Shown: positions 11,812 through 21,082 of the stretch, piece by piece
How the letters are laid out: every line of letters starts with the position of its first letter
Position numbering within the stretch: the first letter of the stretch is position 1
NCBI GenBank assembly: GCA_036172665.1
Contig: CM069872.1
Span: 44,750,101-44,814,100, forward strand
DNA from: Prosopocoilus inquinatus
Lineage: Eukaryota > Arthropoda > Insecta > Coleoptera > Lucanidae
Length of the DNA stretch: 64,000 bases
Reading direction: 5' to 3'
Notes under the pieces: generated by a model
Database searches by the model: none
Told to the model about the DNA's origin: nothing
The model's input: only the letters and a program-made list of their open reading frames with translations
Translations under genes and position numbers: made by a program

Positions 11812-14800
11812 CTTAAAATACAAAAAAAAAACTATTAGATGAGAACTATACCAGCTCGAAGAAAAACAGATGTGTCGGCACAAAGAGCAAAGTTACACTT
11901 TTTCTCTCTTAGGAATAGGGAAAATTGTGATAATCAAATTCAAATAGCTTAAATTTTTACTTATTATTCCTCCTTTAATTATTGTTTAATGAAAGTTTTT
12001 GAAACGGACGCGCATATTTGTCTGGACAAATCCCATGTAAACTCGACAATTTTGTCATTAACAGGGTGCAGGAATATCAATTTAGTTGGACGCAATTGTA
12101 CATAATGTATTAGTAAATAAAATTAACTATCAGTATCAGGAAGTATATTCTAAATTTACTATTCTAAAGAATTTGAGAACTCTTGATTTTCTTCGTGAAA
12201 GTTTTGCATTTCCTCTTGTTTGTTTCCGCCTGTATCACGGAAGTAAAATTTCCGCGGACATTTCCAGCATTCGTAACTTGGCAGTCGTAAAGTTTACGGG
12301 CATTTCTATGAACCGGAGACGGCGGGTGGATTAAGAACTCCGGGGACGGCGACACGCAGGTGCCGCCACCTGGTACAGGACGCCCTATCTCTGTCACTGT
12401 GTCTTAAGGCGAAATTCGCCGTGCACGCACAAAAAGTTATACTTGATTATAATGGGTTAACGACCGCATAAGACAAAAGTTTGGCAACAATTTTACGATG
12501 ACAAATATTAAAAAGTATAAGAAATTTGGGCAAGCTACATGGAATTAGTTTCCTAAATTAATATTCACTAGCGCTGCCGCCGGTCTCTTATTCACCGGGA
12601 TTATCCCGGAATCTGATAATCATATCCAGTTAAAAAAATATTCAACTTGGAATCGTCTCGGAATTCCAAATTTCAGAATTTCCACTATCTGAGATCGAGG
12701 AATCGGCTTTAAACTGAATTAGATTATGCACCATCGTTCGTGTGGAATATACCTAAACAAGAATTCCCTCAACAATGTGAAAAAGTCTCATTTGAAATTT
12801 AAAAAAAAATCATGCTTGCCACTTTTTTTACGGGACCCTATATATGTAATTTTAGCTTTAAGGCTTAATAGGCAGAAACTTTGTGAAAAAAAAACTCTAT
12901 CTCGTTCTATAAAGGGGGTATCGACGGAAACGCACTTACATTATGACTGAATATATTTTTTTTAATTATATAATACGGCTTTTCTGAGTGGTCCCGAAAA
13001 TTCTGCTGAAATTGTACGTTTTCTTGGTTCTTTTAAAAGAGGCTGAAAATTAGTGAAAGTGTAGTTATTTTAAAATAGGTAGAGGCTGAATATTCAGTAA
13101 AATGTAGAAAAATCCTTGTAATTTCTAGTACTGCAGTAAACTAGGCTAAATTTAATGGAAATCGAAATCTGTGAGCACATTAATCTGAGGACCAACCAAC
13201 TTGAGCTTCAGTTTCGGCGTTCTTGAAAAATGTTCCTCAATCTACACGGAAAGTAATGTACAGTCGCGAACAGAAAATATAAAAAAATTAAAAAAATCTT
13301 TTTTTTTTTAAGTATGGCTTAGTGCAATAAGAATACTACGGGATCGAAAACAAAATGATTCGAAGTAAGCCTTGAATATTTCAGTAAAATAACAGATCAT
13401 GGCTTATTCTGAATTATTTTCCTATCGATCGCATGGTGCACTTATGAATACATAATTATAAACATGTGCTTTTGAAAAATGATCAATTAACAAAAATATA
13501 TTACGTCATCATCGAATGATAACCGATATAAATATTCGGAAAACTAAAAACATTGCTTGAACCAAATTTGCAGTTAATAATTTAAAATATTTAAAGTTCA
13601 AATGTAAATTCAGTTTTTAGGAGGTCCATACACCCAGAGTCTTTTCGGGTAGCCACATTTCAACGAACAAAAAAATATTCGTGCGTTTTTATTTGTTCGT
13701 TGTAAATCATACACAGAAAGAGATTCGAATTTTATAGTCAACAGTTTTTAGAAAAAAAATATCTAATTAATTAATTAATTCAAGTGCTGTTAATCACATA
13801 AACTTTGTCGACTATAAACATTCCTGGACGTCATTTTCAGAAATTTATATTTTATAATCAGTTCTAAAAAGTGTGTTAAGCCAAGCTACTGTTAAAGTTG
13901 AACTTTTGCAAAAAAATACCATCCTAAAGAAATGAGACAAACAATTTATATCCTAAGCAATTGAGACCAAATGAAATTAGCTGACTAGAGTAATAAGAAT
14001 GAATACAAACCATACAGTGTGCGGTGAATCTATCTGATATTTCTCATTTTTACGTTATACACACACACTGTGCTATGCCATAAGTAAAATTAGATTTGAT
14101 TTATTGATTTATTTGTTTATAAACATTCTGCTCGAAATTGATTTCCTAGCTGATTAAGACAAGTATCAAAATACGTATTATTGCTTTCTATGGTTCGAAA
14201 CGGTAGTGTCGGGAATAAACAGTTCTGATAAGTTGGGAAAAAGTCTGCACGAGTTTCCCGGCACCATTAAACATCAGATGTTAATGAAGTGAGACGTAAA
14301 TAAAGAACGTACGAATATAAATAATTGGTTTAAGAACAGATCACTTTGAAATTTTATATTAAAATAAATAAAGCCTCTGAATTGTATGTTTGACTTTTGT
14401 ACATTCAGAATTAAAAGTAATGTCACAACTACGAAAATGTAAATGCGTATAATAGTGTTATCTGTTTTGATCACTGTAAGAAGCAGGCGGCCAAGCAAAC
14501 ATCAATAAAATCGAAGCGTATCTGTCCACAATTCCGCATACTCGTTATTGCTATCAAAAGTCATTAAGCTGCAATTTAACTTTTTGTTGGGAGACATTAC
14601 CTTTAACTGTGATTGTACATGTACTAAGGTTCTTAAATAAGTGTGATGATGCCGCTTTATACTCTTTCAGAAGTACTGACGACTTGTTTTTTTTTTTGTA
14701 ATTACCTCTTTTTATGTTAAATTTTTTACTTTTTAATCTGTGTACATGAGTTTAATCCTTTCTTTTTATTCTGCTTGAAAGGTTCCTTTCTCCAGCAAAA

Positions 14801-14985
14801 TTTTTATAATTTTATTTTCTCTTTTATTTATCCTGTTTGTCAAAATTTGTCCGACTCACTTGAGCCTGCTAAACACTGGCTACAGTTTGAAGTAGGGAGA
14901 GATCTCGCACTTCGAGATTGAACTGCTCCCCATTCCTACTGGCCAGTCTTTTTAGTAAGCACTACTCGAACTGGAACTGGAACGA
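11812..14985. other. Intergenic region upstream of rootletin
   Basis: Probable 5' flank and UTR of rootletin, then AT-rich intergenic DNA. A GC-richer patch at 12,300-12,400 has a minus-strand reading frame starting at 12,397 (residues include GRPVPGGGTCVSPSPE) that could be a 5' exon of rootletin, but I cannot show a splice joining it in frame. A perfect palindrome CCGGGATTATCCCGG lies near 12,596-12,610, and a TAAT-type simple run near 13,765-13,782. Nothing else recognised. Confidence 0.45.
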
Positions 14986-14994
14986 TTCCAGTTC

Positions 14995-15890
14995 AATTTT
15001 GTATCTCTTAGGTCCAGTTTTACAAATGTGGCTCAACTTTGAGCTGAGGTTTAAACCATTAGCAACGATTATTTCAACAATTGTTGTGAAGGATTTAAGC
15101 TTCGGCTCAAAATTAAACCGTCATTGTAAAACTGGGCTTTACTCTAATATTTGTTGCGATACTAAGGCCCAGTTTTACAATGATGGTTTAACTTTGAGTC
15201 GAAGCTTAAATCCTTCACAACAATTGTTGAAATAATCGTTGCTAAGGGTTTAAGCATCAGCTCAAAGTTGAGCCCCATTTGTAAAACTGGACCTTAAGGC
15301 AACTTGTTCAAAGTTTGAACCCACACTTCATCTCTGAACTTGGTTCAATTACTATGGCAACAATTGTAAAAGTGTGTGTTCCAATGGTGTTATGATCAAT
15401 TTCAAAGTTGAACGACGTTTGAACAACTGACCCTAAGGCCCAGTTTTACAATGACGGTTCAACTTTGAGCCGAAGCTTAAATCCTTCACAACAATTGTTG
15501 AAATAATCGTTGCTAAGGGTTTAAACCTCAGCTCAAAGTTGAGCTGCAATTGTAAAACTGGACCTTAGGGTCGGTTTTTCAGTCAAGGATTAACTTTAAA
15601 CATTGGTTTATCCCATGTTACAGTCATTAAGATATTTGCCTCTAAGGGAATAAACCAAAGTTTAAAGTTAGTCTGCGACTACAATATCCGTCATGTGTGT
15701 GTTCCAATGGTGTTATAATCAATTTGAAAGTTGAACGACGTTTGAACAACTGACCCTAAGGGTCGGTTTTTCAGTCAAGGATTAACTTTAAACAATGGTT
15801 TATCCCATGTTACAGTCATTAAGATATTCGCCTCTAAGGGAATAAACCAAAGTTTAAAGTTAGTCTGCGACTACAATATCCGTCATTAGT
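14995..15890. repeat. Nested cluster of short inverted-repeat elements (MITE-like)
   Basis: At least three families are packed together. Family A, about 130 bp, has ends of the form GGCCCAGTTTTACAATG / TGTAAAACTGGACC and an internal CAACAATTGTTG. Copies lie at about 15,010-15,140 (inverted), 15,164-15,297 and 15,434-15,569. Family B, about 125 bp, begins AGGGTCGGTTTTTCAGTC and ends GTTTAAAGTTAGTCTGCGAC. Copies lie at about 15,567-15,695 and 15,756-15,888 and are nearly identical. A third piece, with GTTCAAAGTTTGAACCC and AAAGTTGAACGACGTTTGAAC, lies at about 15,298-15,435, and its tail recurs at 15,722-15,755. CTTAAG or CCTAAGG motifs recur at the junctions. These are likely non-autonomous DNA transposons inserted into each other. 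Confidence 0.75.
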
Positions 15891-18640
15891 TGGTTCTGAT
15901 TTGTACCTATTATTATTATTATAGTGCTTCAGATAAAAATAATTATCTGGATCCTGATTTTAGTCGACGGTATTATAAACGAGTGCATTTTTTTATTTGG
16001 GTCAGGTCCGCTTTTCAATTCTATGTATCTCTTAAGTTTGAACTTTGATCAGACGAAACCGTCGCAAACATTCCAATGTGAAATAATTAGCAAGATGTCT
16101 AAAATAACATAAACAGAGATAAGGGCAGCATTTTTCTGGTTTAATCGATAATTTTTGAAAATTTTCTGGTGGCGCCTAATTAAAAGCGACATTGGAATTT
16201 GGTCGGCGTTTTACAAATTTTGTATAATAACATTCCAGCAGAGTTAATTAAGATAATGATTACGACATAATATTAAAAAAAAACGAAATAATATAGAAAA
16301 CAAGTTGTTATAAATGATAGAGGGGGGATAATTGGATATCAGATCCTAAACTAATAAGGTAACCAAATGCTATTGTTCCATTCTATTCGAAAGATAATTT
16401 AAATAAAAGTTTCAAAGGAAAAAGATAATGAAAAGGTCTGATTTATAAAAATATTATTATTCAATTACTTTAACCTAGAGTATCCAGTGATTCGACATAT
16501 TTATTCCCAGCAAAAAGGAAATACATTAATTACCTAACTTTTATTCTGGAAACACTTAATTATAATTTAATTCTTAAAAATGTAATAGCAGTAAAATAGT
16601 AATTAATAATTTCCTTTTGGTCTTTAGTCTTTGTCAAATTGGGTACGATTTTGTGTGAAACTCTTAAGAAATCAGGAATGTTTTAACATTTTCAAAACAT
16701 TTTGAATTCTTATTTTGTATGTTCTATCGGTTCTTGGTGTCTAGATTACAAAATTTTTGGGTCACGCATAAATGATTCACTGAATATACTTAGCGGGAGT
16801 TCCGCCTTTTTCTGAATGTGAAGTTACTGTATGCCTGTGTGTTCCATATTTTGTTATTGCTTATTTTGCTCATACGTTGAAAAATCACCGTATTTCACTA
16901 ATTTACATTTCAATCGCGGTATGTGAGAAATCAATCAATCCAGACGTTCATGGTTCATGTAATTAGGATATTGTGATGACTAACACTATTGTTAATAAGC
17001 GGCAAACGTTTACTTTTTTTTATTTTTCAGAGGTCACTGGACCAGTGATGATCATTTATAACAACTGTCTATTAATAAAGTCTGTGATGTTAATACTTAC
17101 TCTAGTACGCAATATGTAATATAGAATCTTAATTTTTTACTGACATTTTAATCTGCTGTTTGGAGAATTATGTAGAAATTTAAAATAATTTTATTATCTT
17201 CGTCTTTGTACATACATTAAATTATGACAATCTAACTATAGATAATAGTTTCTGACTAATTCGAAACCGCCAAAAGGATGCTTCAACACCGTCTTCAAAA
17301 GCAGGCCTGAGTCTTCACGTAGGAATATCAGACCTCAGGGTGTTATCCAGTTTTTGGGGATTTCGACGAAAGCTGTTGAGCTGTGAAAATCTATGCGCTG
17401 TACTTACTAATAAGCACGGAAAGATAACTTAAAATGGTGGTGAATTTCTGTGCTGGACCGCATTTCAGAAGAATCAATTTTGAAGTCGGGGCATTCTCCT
17501 ATCTGATGAATTAGGCCTGTATGAAGTGGGCGTTGGATGTATTCATCAGAGGTGTACATTTGATGGCGTTGTTAAAATCAGTCGTTACTGGACAATTATT
17601 TCAATTAGCCAAAAAATGCTAGGGAACAAATTTTACAAAAATTAACTATCTACCCGTTCTAATTCTGTAGGCAAAAAAGAATCTTAGAGGATAATTTTCA
17701 CGAGTGCAAATTAGAACTAGTAAAATATTAAAGACAAAAACATGAAATCTAGCCATTTAATTCTTAATTATAAAAATTACGTAGAACAGGAAAAAAATTC
17801 TGCAACTTAATAATCTACTCTCTTTCGATTTGCCCTGAGTTTGCGACGCTAATTTATTTCAGTAGTAAAACGAGTTTACTGTTTAGTTTCTCTTGCCATG
17901 CAAAAGTAATTAAGGGGGAAGTCCTAAAAAAATACGCGTTTAAGCGCACGCAAACGACCGATTTCCCCCCCGATAAATAATTTGCGAATCATTTAGAAGT
18001 CTTCATCCTCTAGCTCTAGAACATCGTAGTAGTCGTAGTTCCCCCAGACTTACACTTTGCCTTCTTGTGATTAAGATCGTGTTCAAAGTCCAGCAGAGAT
18101 TGTTTGTCCACGGACGGAATTCAAGGAAATGTTGGTCAGAATTGGTGAACTCAATCTCGTAAAGTAAAGATTAACGCCCCGAGAGGCGAGTAAACAAAGT
18201 TCTTTGGGAGGGAATCCTCCCGGCCGTGACAAAAGTCACATTTTACTATGACAAGTCTAGACGGTCAAAGTGCAAGCTGCGGCAATCCAGGCAACCACGA
18301 GGTTTGCGGCACGTCTTAACACGAGAATTGTGTCTGGCTATCACTGAACTATCTATTTACTTGCATGCTCTTCAAGGATGTAACTGTAAAAATTTCCAGT
18401 GATACATGGTGTAAAATTATAACACTCTTCTCGCAAAAAATGTAAGATGGTGAAACCCATTCTTTATTTTATATTAAGCTTGTTTATTACTTATGTATGT
18501 ATATCTTATCCGTCACTTTCAAAAAAGTTTATTGTAAATACTGCAACTTCGTAACTATAATTTGATGTCTAAATATTCCGGTTTCACTTTAAATCATCAC
18601 CTTTTTGCAACCTACGGCATCATTAAATTTGACAGCTTAA
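15891..18640. other. Intergenic, no gene recognised
   Basis: AT-rich sequence with no open frame resembling a conserved protein. A minus-strand stretch at about 17,985-18,130 contains two short protein-like segments in different frames, ending in an acidic tail and stop. I did not find splice sites joining them, so it is not called. Confidence 0.5.
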
Positions 18641-18642
18641 CT

Positions 18643-18654
18643 TAAAATTCAAAA
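18643..18654. repeat. Left direct repeat flanking the 312-bp array
   Basis: TTAAAATTCAAAA (18,642-18,654) is repeated exactly at 21,070-21,082, immediately outside the two ends of the array. The most natural reading is a 13-bp target-site duplication, made when the array inserted as one unit. The sequence is AT-rich, so chance identity is not excluded. Confidence 0.5.
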
Positions 18655-18834
18655 TATAAAATAGCGACATCTTACTATCGCTTTTTGACCTAACATTGCA
18701 GTAGGATAGAAAAAATTGAAGCGGGATTTGCTCCTAATGAGTCACCCATGCAAGGCGGCCATGCTTGCTGTCAAAGCATAATGAAAGATTTTAGAAAAAA
18801 TTTGTGCAAATCGTTTCTGATTGCAGTGAGAACC

Positions 18835-18899
18835 TCGAGCAGCCTCTGGACAGCTGTTTCAGCCCTGCTTGGGGCTTCTTCAGCAGAAACGTAGCTCGA
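18835..18899 (-). ncRNA. Hammerhead ribozyme motif, minus copy 1
   Basis: Read on the minus strand: core box CTGAAGA (18,883-18,877; consensus CUGANGA), helix II AGCCC/GGGCT, GAAA box, then helix III with the palindromic ACAGCTGT and predicted cleavage after the C at 18,849 (GUC). Helix I inner strands are GTTTCTG/CAGAGGC and outer strands TCGAGC/GCTCGA. Confidence 0.75.
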
Positions 18900-19146
18900 C
18901 ATTCCCACTGCAGACCAAAAACGACTTGCCCAATTTATTCGCAATTGCGATGTAAGAATGATGAACATATAAAATAGCGACATCTTACTATCGCTTTTTG
19001 ACCTAACATTGCAGTAGGATAGACAAATTGAAGCGGGATTTGCTCCTAATGAGTCCCCCATGCAAGGCGGCCATGCTTGCTGTCAAAGCATAATGAAAGA
19101 TTTTAGAAAAAATTTGTGCAAATCGTTTTTGATTGCAGTGAGAACC

Positions 19147-19211
19147 TCGAGCAGCCTCTGGACAGCTGTTTCAGCCCTGCTTGGGGCTTCTTCAGCAGAA
19201 ACGTAGCTCGA
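19147..19211 (-). ncRNA. Hammerhead ribozyme motif, minus copy 2
   Basis: Same motif as minus copy 1, shifted by exactly 312 bases, with predicted cleavage after 19,161. Core boxes, helix II and both parts of helix I are unchanged. Confidence 0.75.
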
Positions 19212-19458
19212 CATTCCCACTGCAGACCAAAAACGACTTGCTCAATTTATTCGCAATTGCGATGTAAGAATGATGAACATATAAAATAGCGACATCTTAC
19301 TATCGCTTTTTGACCTAACATTGCAGTAGGATAGACAAATTGAAGCGGGATTTGCTCCTAATGAGTCCCCCATGCAAGGCGGCCATGCTTGCTGTCAAAG
19401 CATAATGAAAGATTTTAGAAAAAATTTGTGCAAATCGTTTTTGATTGCAGTGAGAACC

Positions 19459-19484
19459 TCGAGCAGCCTCTGGACAGCTGTTTC
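19459..19484 (-). ncRNA. Truncated hammerhead motif at the inversion point
   Basis: Only the 3' half remains: outer helix I strand, cleavage site and the CAG/CTG of helix III. The sequence breaks in the GAAA box, where the plus-strand block starts. It lacks the CUGANGA box, so it cannot fold as a complete ribozyme on its own. Confidence 0.7.
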
Positions 19485-19715
19485 AAAAACGATTTGCACA
19501 AATTTTTTCTAAAATCTTTCATTATGCTTTGACAGCAAGCATGGCCGCCTTGCATGGGGGACTCATTAGGAGCAAATCCCGCTTCAATTTGTCTATCCTA
19601 CTGCAATGTTAGGTCAAAAAGCGATAGTAAGATGTCGCTATTTTATATGTTCATCATTCTTACATCGCAATTGCGAATAAATTGGGCAAGTCGTTTTTGG
19701 TCTGCAGTGGGAATG

Positions 19716-19780
19716 TCGAGCTACGTTTCTGCTGAAGAAGCCCCAAGCAGGGCTGAAACAGCTGTCCAGAGGCTGCTCGA
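19716..19780 (+). ncRNA. Hammerhead ribozyme motif, plus copy 1
   Basis: Core CTGAAGA at 19,732-19,738 and GAAA at 19,755-19,758. Helix II is AGCCC/GGGCT with a CAAGCA loop. Helix III is A-U and C-G pairs closed by the self-complementary tetraloop AGCT. Predicted cleavage follows C 19,766. Helix I is 7 bp (GTTTCTG/CAGAGGC with two G-U pairs), an internal loop, then TCGAGC/GCTCGA. Beyond it GCAGTGGGAA (from 19,704) can pair with the segment ending CACTGC at 19,792, with an internal mismatch. The base pair closing helix II is A-U where G-C is usual. Confidence 0.8.
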
Positions 19781-20027
19781 GGTCCTCACTGCAATCAAAA
19801 ACGATTTGCACAGTTTTTTTCTAAAATCTTTCATTATGCTTTGACAGCAAGCATGGCCGCCTTGCATGGGGGACTCATTAGGAGCAAATCCCGCTTCAAT
19901 TTGTCTATCCTATTGCAATGTTAGGTCAAAAAGCGATAGTAAGATGTCGCTATTTTATATGTTCATCATTCTTACGTCGCAATTGCGAATAAATTGGGCA
20001 AGTCGTTTTTGGTCTGCAGTGGGAATG

Positions 20028-20092
20028 TCGAGCTATGTTTCTGCTGAAGAAGCCCCAAGCAGGGCTGAAACAGCTGTCCAGAGGCTGCTCGA
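20028..20092 (+). ncRNA. Hammerhead ribozyme motif, plus copy 2
   Basis: CTGAAGA at 20,044-20,050, predicted cleavage after 20,078. Identical core to plus copy 1. One change, C to T in GAGCTACG/GAGCTATG, falls in the helix I internal loop. Confidence 0.78.
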
Positions 20093-20339
20093 GGTTCTCA
20101 CTGCAATCAAAAACGATTTGCACAAATTTTTTCTAAAATCTTTCATTATGCTTTGACAGCAAGCATGGCCGCCTTGCATGGGGGACTCATTAGGAGCAAA
20201 TCCCGCTTCAATTTGTCTATCCTACTGCAATGTTAGGTCAAAAAGCGATAGTAAGATGTCGCTATTTTATATGTTCATCATTCTTACATCGCAATTGCGA
20301 ATAAATTGGGCAAGTCGTTTTTGGTCTGCAGTGGGAATT

Positions 20340-20404
20340 TCGAGCTACGTTTCTGCTGAAGAAGCCCCAAGCAGGGCTGAAACAGCTGTCCAGAGGCTGC
20401 TCGA
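20340..20404 (+). ncRNA. Hammerhead ribozyme motif, plus copy 3
   Basis: CTGAAGA at 20,356-20,362, predicted cleavage after 20,390. Core unchanged; the only nearby difference (GAATT for GAATG) lies just outside helix I. Confidence 0.78.
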
Positions 20405-20651
20405 GGTTCTCACTGCAATCAAAAACGATTTGCACAATTTTTTTCTAAAATCTTTCATTATGCTTTGACAGCAAGCATGGCCGCCTTGCATGGGGGACTC
20501 ATTAGGAGCAAATCCCGCTTCAATTTGTCTATCCTATTGCAATGTTAGGTCAAAAAGCGATAGTAAGATGTCGCTATTTTATATGTTCATCATTCTTACA
20601 TCGCAATTGCGAATAAATTGGGCAAGTCGTTTTTGGTCTGCAGTGGGAATG

Positions 20652-20716
20652 TCGAGCTACGTTTCTGCTGAAGAAGCCCCAAGCAGGGCTGAAACAGCTG
20701 TCCAGAGGCTGCTCGA
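20652..20716 (+). ncRNA. Hammerhead ribozyme motif, plus copy 4
   Basis: CTGAAGA at 20,668-20,674, predicted cleavage after 20,702. Core and helices unchanged. Confidence 0.78.
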
Positions 20717-20963
20717 GGTTCTCACTGCAATCAAAAACGATTTGCACAAATTTTTTCTAAAATCTTTCATTATGCTTTGACAGCAAGCATGGCCGCCTTG
20801 CATGGGGGACTCATTAGGAGCAAATCCCGCTTCAATTTGTCTATCCTACTGCAATGTTAGGTCAAAAAGCGATAGTAAGATGTCGCTATTTTATATGTTC
20901 ATCATTCTTACATCGCAATTGCGAATAAATTGGGCAAGTCGTTTTTGGTCTGCAGTGGGAATG

Positions 20964-21028
20964 TCGAGCTACGTTTCTGCTGAAGAAGCCCCAAGCAGGG
21001 CTGAAACAGCTGTCCAGATGCTGCTCGA
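20964..21028 (+). ncRNA. Hammerhead ribozyme motif, plus copy 5
   Basis: CTGAAGA at 20,980-20,986, predicted cleavage after 21,014. A G to T change gives CAGATGC in the 3' strand of helix I, replacing one G-U wobble with a U-U mismatch, so this copy may be weaker. Confidence 0.74.
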
Positions 21029-21069
21029 GGTTCTCACTGCAATCAAAAACGATTTGCACAAATTTTTTT

Positions 21070-21082
21070 TTAAAATTCAAAA
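21070..21082. repeat. Right direct repeat flanking the 312-bp array
   Basis: Second copy of TTAAAATTCAAAA, directly after the poly-T end of the array. See the left copy at 18,642-18,654. Confidence 0.5.

Larger units (their letters stand above)
18655..19484 (-). repeat. 312-bp hammerhead repeat array, minus-strand block
   Basis: Tandem units of 312 bp read on the minus strand. The marker ATATAAAATAGCGACATC recurs at about 18,654, 18,966 and 19,278. The block contains two full ribozyme motifs (18,835-18,899 and 19,147-19,211), and a third cut in the middle of the ribozyme at 19,484, where the plus-strand block begins. Units differ from each other by only a few bases, so the array is young or homogenised. 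Confidence 0.92.
19485..21069 (+). repeat. 312-bp hammerhead repeat array, plus-strand block
   Basis: Five tandem units in plus orientation. The marker ATGGGGGACTCATTAGG recurs at exactly 312-base steps (19,554; 19,866; 20,178; 20,490; 20,802). The block starts mid-unit at AAAAACGATTTGCAC, facing the minus block across a 42-base spacer (19,443-19,484), so the two blocks form a near-perfect palindrome with arms of about 790 bases. It ends in the T-run after the fifth ribozyme. Each unit is open in one frame for 96 codons (105 in the last), but that frame runs straight through the ribozyme and is repeated with the unit, so I do not call it a gene. Confidence 0.92.

Noticed and set aside
17985..18130. 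Minus-strand protein-like segments ending in an acidic tail and stop (about 18,050 to 18,000)
   Set aside because: The two segments are in different frames, have an in-frame stop just upstream, and no convincing splice sites connect them.
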